Shown here: one piece after another, positions 35,869 to 43,518 of the stretch | How the letters are laid out: every line of letters starts with the position of its first letter | Numbering within the stretch: position 1 is the stretch's first letter | Assembly (NCBI GenBank): GCA_038316335.1 | Contig: JBBQAM010000034.1 | Coordinates: 1 to 43,915 of the forward strand | Source of the DNA: JALHST01 sp038316335 | GTDB lineage: Bacteria; Bacteroidota; Bacteroidia; Flavobacteriales; Flavobacteriaceae | Length of the DNA stretch: 43,915 nucleotides | Direction: 5' to 3' | Notes under the pieces: model-generated | The model's database searches: none | Seen by the model: only the letters and a program-made list of their open reading frames with translations | Told to the model about the DNA's origin: nothing | Made by a program: the position numbers and the translations under genes

Positions 35869-36825
35869 ATGGCGTTAGAATACTATATAGCTGAATTATT
35901 ATATCGTTACAATTGTGTGGTCGTCCCCGGATTTGGTGCGTTTTTGACTCAGATGCGATCTGCCGTTCTTGACAATGCTACCCATTCGTTTTTCCCACCA
36001 ACGAAAATTATTTCATTTAACGGACAGTTAACTTCCAATGACGGACTCTTAGTGTCTTATATGGCGGAGGTCGAGGGAGTTTCTTATGACAAGATGTTGC
36101 AAAAACTGGAAGTCATTTCCAAAGAATGGCTGCAACTTCTGAATACAGGTGAAAGAATAAAACTTGAAAATATTGGGGAGCTTCAATTAAACGGAGACCA
36201 CAAGATTATTTTTAGTCCGGCTCATAATAACAATTATCTCACTTCGTCATTCGGACTTGCTTCTTTTGTTGCAATACCGTTAGTGCGTGAAGTATTGAAA
36301 AAGGAAGTGGTTCACCTAGAACAAAGAAGCCCATTGATAATTACCCCAGAAGCTCGTGAAATAGCTTCGGTATCCCGCAGGTCCTATTTAAAATATGCCG
36401 CGATTTTACTATTGGCTTTATCTACGGGACTCTCGGTCTTCCGCTTTTACGATGAGACCATAAGTAGCCAACAGCTCGTGCGTCAGGAAGCAGCACAAAA
36501 AGTCACGAAACAGATCCAGGAGGCCACCTTTTTTGATGCATCTCCGGTGGAATTGCCCACCATCACCTTAGATGTTATTTCAAAAAGAAAAAATGCCCCT
36601 ACTCACTACATCATTGCCGGGGCGTTTCGTTTCAAAAAGAATGCAGACCGGAAAATGCGGCAACTGCAAGCACAAGGCTACGATTCAGAATATTTGGGGA
36701 CCAATAAATTTGGCCTTCACATGGTGACCTATAGCAGTTATACCGATACAGAGCAAGCATTAAAGGCATTACACGAAGTAAAGCGTACGCGCTCTATGGA
36801 TGCCTGGCTTCTTTCCAAAAAATAA
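35869..36825 (+). CDS. HU-CCDC81 / transmembrane / SPOR domain protein
   Basis: 318 residues. The first 140 residues match the CCDC81-like HU pair of domains found in Bacteroidota (LLYRYNCVVVPGFGAFLT, ISFNGQLTSNDGLLVSYM). A transmembrane helix follows at about 173-193 (YLKYAAILLLALSTGLSVF), then a spacer and a SPOR domain (about 245-318), which in other proteins binds glycan strands lacking stem peptides. The HU part would be cytoplasmic and the SPOR part periplasmic, a bridge between chromosome-type fold and wall. Its function is not established. It is divergent from dprA and 56 bases ahead of the thioesterase, which has its own promoter. Confidence 0.88.
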   Translation: MALEYYIAELLYRYNCVVVPGFGAFLTQMRSAVLDNATHSFFPPTKIISFNGQLTSNDGLLVSYMAEVEGVSYDKMLQKLEVISKEWLQLLNTGERIKLENIGELQLNGDHKIIFSPAHNNNYLTSSFGLASFVAIPLVREVLKKEVVHLEQRSPLIITPEAREIASVSRRSYLKYAAILLLALSTGLSVFRFYDETISSQQLVRQEAAQKVTKQIQEATFFDASPVELPTITLDVISKRKNAPTHYIIAGAFRFKKNADRKMRQLQAQGYDSEYLGTNKFGLHMVTYSSYTDTEQALKALHEVKRTRSMDAWLLSKK

Positions 36826-36836
36826 GCCGTCTTGCA

Positions 36837-36866
36837 TTTGCAACCTGCCAATTGCGTGTATCTTTG
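36837..36866 (+). promoter_or_regulatory. Bacteroidota-type promoter of the thioesterase gene
   Basis: TTTG (36837-36840) and TATCTTTG (36859-36866) with an 18-base spacer match the consensus fully. The predicted transcription start near 36873 excludes the TTG at 36852 as a start codon and supports the ATG at 36882, leaving a leader of about nine bases. Confidence 0.7.
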
Positions 36867-36881
36867 CACAAAATTCGCGCC

Positions 36882-37394
36882 ATGCTGCCTAAAAATCCGA
36901 GTGATTCAAGAACCATAATGACCGATATGGTACTCCCTAGCGAGACCAATCCCCTCAATAACCTTTTTGGAGGCGAGCTGCTTGCCCGCATGGACCGAGC
37001 CGCCAGTATTGCTGCTCGCAGGCACAGTCGCCGTATTACCGTTACTGCATCGGTAAATCATGTTGCATTTAATCAAGCGGTTCCCTTGGGAAGTGTGGTT
37101 ACAGTTGAAGCGGCAGTTTCAAGAGCATTCAAAACTTCTATGGAAGTATATATCGATGTTTGGATGGAAGACCGCCATAATGGCAATCGAAGCAAGGCCA
37201 ATGAGGCCATTTATACCTTCGTTGCTGTTGATGAGAACGGGAAACCGACCGACGTTCCTGCATTGGAACCAACCACCGATCTCGAAAAACAACGTTTCGA
37301 CGGGGCATTGAGAAGAAAGCAATTGAGTTTGGTACTCGCTGGCAAAATGAAACCCAACGAGGCTACCGAACTTAAGGCCTTATTTATGGGATAA
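36882..37394 (+). CDS. acyl-CoA thioesterase (hotdog fold, YciA/Acot type)
   Basis: 170-residue cytoplasmic hot-dog thioesterase that hydrolyses acyl-CoA. The ATG at 36882 replaces a longer TTG reading that lies in the promoter. The family signature is clear: MVLPSETNPLNNLFGGELLARMD with the GG before the catalytic helix, then ASVNHVAFNQAVPLGSVV, and a C-terminal extension rich in Glu/Lys (RRKQLSLVLAGKMKPNEA). The gene ends 88 bases before the convergent aldo/keto reductase gene. Confidence 0.9.
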   Translation: MLPKNPSDSRTIMTDMVLPSETNPLNNLFGGELLARMDRAASIAARRHSRRITVTASVNHVAFNQAVPLGSVVTVEAAVSRAFKTSMEVYIDVWMEDRHNGNRSKANEAIYTFVAVDENGKPTDVPALEPTTDLEKQRFDGALRRKQLSLVLAGKMKPNEATELKALFMG

Positions 37395-37482
37395 GCTCTA
37401 GTCTAATGATTACAACAAAGAACCGAACCTCCACATTGCAAGGGCCCATCAGACACTCCGATTATTTTAACTGGAAGGTAAC

Positions 37483-38319
37483 TTAAAAGGCGAAATTATC
37501 AGGGTTTGGGCCACTGCGTTCCCCGCGATCAAAACTGTCCAAATAGTGCATTTCCTCATGGGTTAGTTCAAAATCAAAAATGGCCGAATTGGAAAGAATA
37601 CGTTCTTGCTTTACAGATTTGGGTATGGTTGCCACTTCTTTTTGCAAATCCCATCGTAAGACAATCTGTGCCACCGATTTGCCATATTTCTTGGCAAGAT
37701 CTTTACAAAAATCGGTATTAAGGAGCTTTCCCCGCATAAACGGAGACCATGCTTCGTATTGAATATTTTTCGATATACAAAATTCGATTAAATCTTGCTG
37801 AACGAGAAAGGGATGAAACTCCATTTGATTGACCATAGGAACAATTTCAGCAACCTCTAGAAGGTTTTCCAAATGATGCTGCATAAAATTGCTGACCCCG
37901 ATGGCACGAATTCGTTTGTCGTGATACAATTTTTCGAGTGCTCGCCAGGTATCGCGAAACTTGGCCTTAACCGGCCAATGGACAAGGTAAAGGTCCAAAT
38001 AATCAAGATCAAGCCGCTTCATACTTGCTTCAAACGCCTTTAAAGTATTCTCATAGCCCTGATCTGTGTTCCATACTTTACTAACCACAAAAATAGTATC
38101 CCGGGGAATTTTACTAGCACGGATCGCCCTGCCGATGCCAACTTCATTGCCATAAACGGAGGCTGTATCTATATGACGATATCCGATCTCAAGGGCGAAA
38201 TTGACGGCATCTACTACTTCCTGATCATTATCAGATTGATAGGTCCCCAATCCGAAATAGGGCATTTCAACACCATTGTGGAGTTTAAAGGTTCCTTGTA
38301 AATCAGTTATTTTTCCCAT
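37483..38319 (-). CDS. aldo/keto reductase
   Basis: 278-residue NADPH-dependent oxidoreductase of the AKR fold, close to the DkgA/2,5-diketo-gluconate reductase group. The catalytic tetrad can be read as D51, Y56, K81 and H114 (DTASVYGNE, SKVWN, LVHWP). The C-terminal cofactor segment IPKSVKQERI is present. Substrate cannot be assigned. It is the last gene of the leftward cluster, 48 bases after the EnvC-like gene. Confidence 0.92.
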   Translation of the reverse strand: MGKITDLQGTFKLHNGVEMPYFGLGTYQSDNDQEVVDAVNFALEIGYRHIDTASVYGNEVGIGRAIRASKIPRDTIFVVSKVWNTDQGYENTLKAFEASMKRLDLDYLDLYLVHWPVKAKFRDTWRALEKLYHDKRIRAIGVSNFMQHHLENLLEVAEIVPMVNQMEFHPFLVQQDLIEFCISKNIQYEAWSPFMRGKLLNTDFCKDLAKKYGKSVAQIVLRWDLQKEVATIPKSVKQERILSNSAIFDFELTHEEMHYLDSFDRGERSGPNPDNFAF

Positions 38320-38367
38320 GGTATCGAATTTATGATCGCCCCGCCAACTGACCAGTCTAGAACGGTT

Positions 38368-39600
38368 TTAAAGCTGGTAGACCCATTCTTCAGGATTCAA
38401 TTTAGCCGTATCCTTGTGAAGATAAAATTTAAGACGCGTCTGGCCATTATCCCGATTGGTATAAATATCCCCCAGAGGGGTCTTGGCTTCCACCATATCC
38501 CCTTTTTTTACATATAGGTTAGACAGGTTGTAATAGGTGCTAATATAATTTCCATGCTTTATTTGTACGGCCTTATTACCGCCCGGTACGGCAATAATGG
38601 CGATTACCTCGCCTTTAAAAATAGCTCTTGCCTTGGCGCCTCGGTCAGTGGTGATAATTACTCCGTTGCTTTCGTGTTTTACGCCCGGATAAACAGCATC
38701 ATTATAGACGCCAAAACCTTGGCTTTTGAACCCTTTTTCTACCGGCCAAATCAATTTCCCCTTGTTGGCCGAAAAATTATTCGCGACAATTGTAGCCTCG
38801 GGTGTAAGTACGAACGAATTTGGACTACTATTGGCCTTGCCTGCTTTTTTGTTGGATATCGCAATGGCATTCCGGATCAAGTTATCGATTTGTCGATCGA
38901 TTTCCTTGGCCTCTTGCTTTTTCTTATCAATTGCCGAAGCGTATTTTCCTTCATTCTTTCGAATGGTCCCCAATAATTCCTTTTGATTCTTAATTTCAAC
39001 CATCAGCTGGTCTTTCGCCTTTTTATTCTGTGAAATCAATACTTCCTTTACTTTTCGTTCTTCGTTAAGGTCTTTGTTAAGCCGCGCAAGATCATCGGTC
39101 TTTGCTATGATCTGTTCTCCCTGTTTCTTGCGAAATTCGGTGTATTGCTTCATGTATTGAAAGCGCTTGAAAGCTTGATAAAAGTCTACGGAGGACAACA
39201 AGAACATCAATCTGCTTTGTTTTGATTTGTTCTGATAGGATTTTTGGATCATGGCGCCATATTCATCCTTGAGAGACTTCAACTCCTCACGAAGTTTTGA
39301 AATATTGCGGATATTCGCATTAATTTGACGATTTAGAAGATTGGATTGTTGGTTGGTCACCCGGATCAATTGTTGCCGTACATTAATCTTTTGATCCAAG
39401 GCCTCCATCTGGTCTAATACGTTGCCTTTTTCTTTTTTTTCAGCGAAAAGCAACCTATTTATTTCGCGAATCTCATTTTGAAGCTTTTCTCTTTTAAGCT
39501 CTAGAGCTCGCTGTTCATTTGTCTGGGAATAACTACCCTGGGCCATCAGCATTGCGGCAAAGAGCATAAAAAGAATGCGGTATGGCACCTTATATATCAT
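38368..39600 (-). CDS. EnvC-like protein with degenerate LytM domain
   Basis: 410 residues with a signal peptide (about 1-25), a long coiled coil (about 27-255) and a LytM (M23) domain (about 283-405). The layout matches EnvC, the E. coli activator of AmiA/AmiB amidases in daughter-cell separation. The metal ligands of active LytM enzymes appear lost: H309-ESNG in place of HxGxD, YYNL in place of Y-x-HL (N358) and LKF in place of the LHF motif (K391). A non-catalytic activator of an amidase is therefore the better call than a peptidase. It overlaps the DUF4292 gene by 11 bases. Confidence 0.87.
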   Translation of the reverse strand: MIYKVPYRILFMLFAAMLMAQGSYSQTNEQRALELKREKLQNEIREINRLLFAEKKEKGNVLDQMEALDQKINVRQQLIRVTNQQSNLLNRQINANIRNISKLREELKSLKDEYGAMIQKSYQNKSKQSRLMFLLSSVDFYQAFKRFQYMKQYTEFRKKQGEQIIAKTDDLARLNKDLNEERKVKEVLISQNKKAKDQLMVEIKNQKELLGTIRKNEGKYASAIDKKKQEAKEIDRQIDNLIRNAIAISNKKAGKANSSPNSFVLTPEATIVANNFSANKGKLIWPVEKGFKSQGFGVYNDAVYPGVKHESNGVIITTDRGAKARAIFKGEVIAIIAVPGGNKAVQIKHGNYISTYYNLSNLYVKKGDMVEAKTPLGDIYTNRDNGQTRLKFYLHKDTAKLNPEEWVYQL

Positions 39601-40387
39601 CTTTTGTCAATACTATTTCTTTAAAACCCTTCGGTATTTTATAAGGAAAACTAACAGGTTCATCAAATTCCATATTTCGATATTCAATTTCTATGGTATT
39701 TCGTTTCATACCTTCGCTAGCTACAATGATTATTTGGTTGGGCAAGATCCATTTATTGATTTTCTGGTAATTTTTATAATTAATATCAAGCAATCTATTT
39801 TTTGAAGGCTGGGAAATAATCTGGGAGGCCATTTTAAAATTTTTAGGTTCGATCTCAAATAATATCTTGAAAAATTCGATCGTATTTTTTGGTTTTAATG
39901 CGTAGTTCTCCCCTGTGATAGAAACTTCATATTTATTTAACCGCATATCGACCATTGCTTGGCCCAGCAATAAATTCTGTACCTTGTCGAAATCGAGGTC
40001 TGTGCCCAAAAGATTGCTCAGATACTCGAAATTCCCATCAAAATATTCATTTTCCAACTTATTATAAAAACTCACCCTTTGTGGCGTAATATACACCTTT
40101 ACCATGCCCAAGGGTGCACTCAACCAGATTGCAGTATCTTTTTCTATTCGCACACTAACACTTAATCCTTGTGAGGTTTCACCATCGGAATAATCGATCT
40201 TCATTTTTCCACGAAGCGTTTTAAAACGAAGGGAATTCTGATAATGTGATCTTATGATCGTTTTGGCGGAAAGATTTGCGTCCAATCTACCTTCTGCAAG
40301 AATTTTATTCGACTTACAGGCTAGCGTCAGTGTCAGGAAAACAAAGAGGGTCAACCATTTTTTCGCATGTCTAAATACGTTTGCCAT
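39590..40387 (-). CDS. DUF4292 lipoprotein, LolA/LolB-like fold possible
   Basis: 265-residue lipoprotein with lipobox TLAC (C24). The rest is mainly antiparallel beta sequence, with a segment AIWLSAPLGMVKVYITPQRVSFYNKLENEY recalling DUF4292. Such proteins resemble LolA/LolB half-barrels that carry lipoproteins or lipids, but function in Bacteroidota is unproven. It follows the TPR gene by 4 bases and overlaps the EnvC-like gene by 11 bases, so the three are translated from one message. Confidence 0.82.
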   Translation of the reverse strand: MANVFRHAKKWLTLFVFLTLTLACKSNKILAEGRLDANLSAKTIIRSHYQNSLRFKTLRGKMKIDYSDGETSQGLSVSVRIEKDTAIWLSAPLGMVKVYITPQRVSFYNKLENEYFDGNFEYLSNLLGTDLDFDKVQNLLLGQAMVDMRLNKYEVSITGENYALKPKNTIEFFKILFEIEPKNFKMASQIISQPSKNRLLDINYKNYQKINKWILPNQIIIVASEGMKRNTIEIEYRNMEFDEPVSFPYKIPKGFKEIVLTKDDI

Positions 40388-40391
40388 AGCC

Positions 40392-41324
40392 CTAATTCCC
40401 TGCTTTTATCATGCGAAGATACATATTTGCCTTGGATGTATCGTTGCGAGCGGTATAAGCAACTACCAATTCATTATATATTTTATTGGCTAAGGCCACA
40501 TCATCTAACAGATAATCCAAGGCAGATTCAAGCATTTCAATCGCTTCTTGATTTTGGTTCTTTTTGTTCAGGACCACTCCCATCGCATAATAAAAATAGG
40601 GCTGTGAAGGGAATTTTTCAATGGCCTCGGCCGAAAGTTGCTCTAATTGGCCTGTATTGCTGGCCACGATAAGTTGCTTGATCTTTGTCATATAATTCAC
40701 AAGTGTAACATCGGTATCTACTGCCTGATCTGAAATCGATGTAGGCTTGATATTGCTTTTTACGTTCGTAAGTGAATCGTTAAGTTTTGCGGAGAGGTCT
40801 TTTTTAAAGCCAGAATTCCTGAGCTCTTTTAAAATGGCCAAAGCGCCTTCATAATTTTTTTGCCTGAAATAAAGTAGGGCTACATTCTCTTTTAATGTAT
40901 CGTTCTTATTAGGCACTTCATTTATTAAAGCTTCAACAGAGCCTCCTTGTACTTGCACACTATTCATAAATGTTTCAAGATACCATAGATTCTCTGGTTG
41001 GGACAATAACGCCTCTTTTGCAAATTCCTGAGCTGACACATAGTCTTTGTTCGCATAATATGCCTTGGCCAGTTCATGGTCTACTACGCTGTTCTTTGGG
41101 TCTAGGCGTTTGCATTGCAAAAGCAGATTAATGGCCTTATCACTATTCTCGATTCCCTTTTGTTTAAGGGCTTCAAAGAATAATTCCTGAAATTCATCTG
41201 AATATTCGTCTAGAAAAACCTCTGAGCTTTCCTCGATTTTCAAGTCATCATCCTGGGCATGGCATCCCATAGAAGGGAAGAACAGGGTTAGCAAGATAAT
41301 AAGTAAGGAAAAGAGGTCTTTCAT
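40392..41324 (-). CDS. tetratricopeptide-repeat protein, exported
   Basis: 310-residue protein with an export signal (about 1-22; either cleaved after CHA or modified at C21, although the lipobox is poor). TPR-like helical pairs cover about 45-150 (LLQCKRLDPKNSVVDHELAKAYYANKDYVSAQEF) and 230-305 (AIEKFPSQPYFYYAMGVVLNKKNQNQEAIEML). Between them is a linker rich in Asn/Asp. Likely a periplasmic or outer-membrane scaffold. It is directly followed by the DUF4292 lipoprotein and the EnvC-like gene. No partner is known from sequence. Confidence 0.85.
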   Translation of the reverse strand: MKDLFSLLIILLTLFFPSMGCHAQDDDLKIEESSEVFLDEYSDEFQELFFEALKQKGIENSDKAINLLLQCKRLDPKNSVVDHELAKAYYANKDYVSAQEFAKEALLSQPENLWYLETFMNSVQVQGGSVEALINEVPNKNDTLKENVALLYFRQKNYEGALAILKELRNSGFKKDLSAKLNDSLTNVKSNIKPTSISDQAVDTDVTLVNYMTKIKQLIVASNTGQLEQLSAEAIEKFPSQPYFYYAMGVVLNKKNQNQEAIEMLESALDYLLDDVALANKIYNELVVAYTARNDTSKANMYLRMIKAGN

Positions 41325-41433
41325 ATTTCTAACTTCTCATTTAGACTGTACCTAGGAAATGTAGGCGTTCAACGGTACAAAGTACGCAGGTATTTAATGA
41401 ATTCACCAATGCTAATCATGAGTGAGCCACATC

Positions 41434-41868
41434 TTATTGAACGCCAGTACTACCAAAACCGTTTACCCCGCGGGCAGTTTCAGAAAGTTCCTCTACATGA
41501 ATCCATTTGGCACGTTCGTACCTAGCAATAACCAATTGTGCAATCCTAGCGCCATTTTCGATGGTAAACGAAACTTGTGATAGATTAACAAGAATCACGC
41601 CAATCTCACCCCTATAGTCGGCGTCTATCGTGCCTGGGGAGTTTAACACGCTGATTCCATGTTTGATCGCCAACCCACTCCTTGGCCGCACTTGTGCCTC
41701 ATAGCCAAGTGGAAGTTCGACAAAAAGACCTGTTGCTACGATTGCACGTTCCATAGGTCCTAAGGTGATGTTCTTTTCTATATTGGCACGTAGGTCCATG
41801 CCCGCTGAAGCGTCAGTTTCATAACTCGGCAAGGCGTGTGAGGATTTATTTATAATTTTTATTTTCAT
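41434..41868 (-). CDS. dut: dUTP diphosphatase
   Basis: 144-residue trimeric dUTPase converting dUTP to dUMP and pyrophosphate, keeping uracil out of DNA. All five motifs are visible: DASAGMDLRA (19-28), RPRSGLA (61-67), GTIDADYRGEI (79-89), RIAQLVI (108-114) and the C-terminal GFGSTG (137-142). Length is typical (about 144-150). It sits 75 bases after the flippase gene and 109 bases before the TPR gene. Confidence 0.97.
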   Translation of the reverse strand: MKIKIINKSSHALPSYETDASAGMDLRANIEKNITLGPMERAIVATGLFVELPLGYEAQVRPRSGLAIKHGISVLNSPGTIDADYRGEIGVILVNLSQVSFTIENGARIAQLVIARYERAKWIHVEELSETARGVNGFGSTGVQ

Positions 41869-41943
41869 TGAGCTATTGATTACTGCCAGTTGAAGATTGC
41901 ACTTGCATATGACTTTTTGTTGATTCGTTGTTCTGGCTCGCGG

Positions 41944-43413
41944 TTACTTCTTAAAAAAGATCTCCTTTAGTCGATCGTTTTCCAACCTATACACCAGCCC
42001 TAAAAACACGCATAGTAGCACCGTACCTACTATAATATTCCTTCCAAAAACATAAAACGAAAGAAAAGAAAATAAGATTGAAATCGCCAAATAGAAAAAT
42101 ATCTTTCTAAAATTATAGGGTACCGGGTAGTACATTCTTCCAAAAAACAATGACATTACCATCATGCTACCATACGCTACCAAAGTAGCCAGGGCAGAAG
42201 CCATATAACCAAATCTTGGAATAAAGACGATATTGATGATAATTGTCAAAATTGCACCAATAGAGGAGATATACGCCCCAAAATAGGTCCGGTCTGTGAC
42301 TTTGTACCAGACCGATAAATTGTGGTAAATTCCAAGAAAAAAACTGGCCAATATGGTAATGGGAACTACATCCATTGCCGGCCAATAGTCTGGATTTCTT
42401 ATGAATATTGCCTTCAGGACGTCTGCATAGACGATTACCCCCAATAAAATAATACTTCCAAGTATCACAAAATAATTTGTGATTTGCGCATAGGCCCGCT
42501 GCGGATTTTGGGTATTGAAATGACTGAAAAAAAATGGTTCTATCCCCATTCGAAAGGCAGTGGCAAACAAGGTCATAAAAAGAGCCAGTTTTAGGCAGGC
42601 AGAATACATGCCTACCATACTCTCGGAGATATCCTCGGGGAGCAACCATTCCAAGAGAATCCGATCGAATACTTCGTTGATTGTGAAGGCCACCCCAGCA
42701 ATCATGACCGGCATGGAATATTTCAACATTCGCTTCCAAAGTTCAAGGTCGAAAACCAACGGTCTGCGCCTATAGAGCTCAAATAGGAGCAGAAAAGTCG
42801 CCCCACTGGCAATCAGGTTCGCAATGAAAATATACGAAATTTCAAAATTGGGAATATAAAGATTACTAAAAATAGAATCGGTATTAGCATGCACCCTTTT
42901 GGGAACAAACCAAAGGAAGAAAACATTAAAAGCGAAGTTAAGCCCAACATTCAAAATCTTTATAATAGCGTATTTCATCGGTTTTTCCGTAGCCCTAAGC
43001 CAAGCAAAAGGTACTATTACCAAGGCATCCAACGCGAGGATAAAAACCGCGTATGTTATATACCTTGGTTCGATATTGGTTGTTCGAGCAATCGAATCCT
43101 TAAATAGAAGTGCAGCGCACACGAATACGAATGTGGTGCCTAACACCGAAAGCAAGGAAGTGGCAACGACTTTTTTACGATTATCGTTTCCATTGTAAAA
43201 TCGAAAAAAAGCAGTCTCCATGCCATATGCCAAAAAAACATTGAAAATGGCAAACCAGGCAAAAATAATCGATAATTGCCCATACCCTTCCGTTTCCATT
43301 ACACCTGTATATAGCGGCAAAAGAAAGAAGGACAGCATCCGTGGAAACACGGTCGCTAGACCATAGAAAAGAGTATGCTTAACGAGTTTTTTTAATGGAT
43401 TCAAGACGCGCAA
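41944..43413 (-). CDS. polysaccharide flippase (MATE/MurJ superfamily)
   Basis: Integral membrane protein of 489 residues with 12-14 hydrophobic segments, beginning KHTLFYGLATVFPRMLSFFLLPLYT, the hallmark of Wzx-like oligosaccharide flippases in Bacteroidota. It would move lipid-linked sugars across the inner membrane. The start is TTG (43411-43413). A second TTG three codons on (43402-43404) is an alternative favoured by promoter spacing. It is the first gene of the leftward dut-TPR-DUF4292-EnvC-AKR cluster. A 19-base-spaced promoter lies just upstream. Confidence 0.9.
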   Translation of the reverse strand: MRVLNPLKKLVKHTLFYGLATVFPRMLSFFLLPLYTGVMETEGYGQLSIIFAWFAIFNVFLAYGMETAFFRFYNGNDNRKKVVATSLLSVLGTTFVFVCAALLFKDSIARTTNIEPRYITYAVFILALDALVIVPFAWLRATEKPMKYAIIKILNVGLNFAFNVFFLWFVPKRVHANTDSIFSNLYIPNFEISYIFIANLIASGATFLLLFELYRRRPLVFDLELWKRMLKYSMPVMIAGVAFTINEVFDRILLEWLLPEDISESMVGMYSACLKLALFMTLFATAFRMGIEPFFFSHFNTQNPQRAYAQITNYFVILGSIILLGVIVYADVLKAIFIRNPDYWPAMDVVPITILASFFLGIYHNLSVWYKVTDRTYFGAYISSIGAILTIIINIVFIPRFGYMASALATLVAYGSMMVMSLFFGRMYYPVPYNFRKIFFYLAISILFSFLSFYVFGRNIIVGTVLLCVFLGLVYRLENDRLKEIFFKK

Positions 43414-43421
43414 TTAAAATC

Positions 43422-43451
43422 TAAATGTAGCCATTTAAAGCCGGCTGACAA
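43422..43451 (-). promoter_or_regulatory. probable promoter of the flippase gene
   Basis: On the minus strand TTG (43449-43451, within TTTTG) and TACATTTA (43422-43429; one mismatch to TAnnTTTG) are spaced by 19 bases. A start near 43415 leaves only 2-4 bases before the TTG at 43413, or about 11 before the TTG at 43404. Confidence 0.5.
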
Positions 43452-43468
43452 AAGCGCAATGTTAATCT

Positions 43469-43500
43469 AAAAAAATAAAAAAACCCGTCAAACGCGGGTT
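43469..43500 (-). terminator. leftward intrinsic terminator at the end of the repeat array
   Basis: On the minus strand AACCCG-(7)-CGGGTT (43482-43500) is followed by a T-rich run (TTTTTTTATTTTTTT, 43469-43483). It points left, so it should end transcription coming through the tandem repeats from outside the window, before the flippase promoter. Confidence 0.7.
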
Positions 43501-43518
43501 AAAGTCTATACATTTAAA

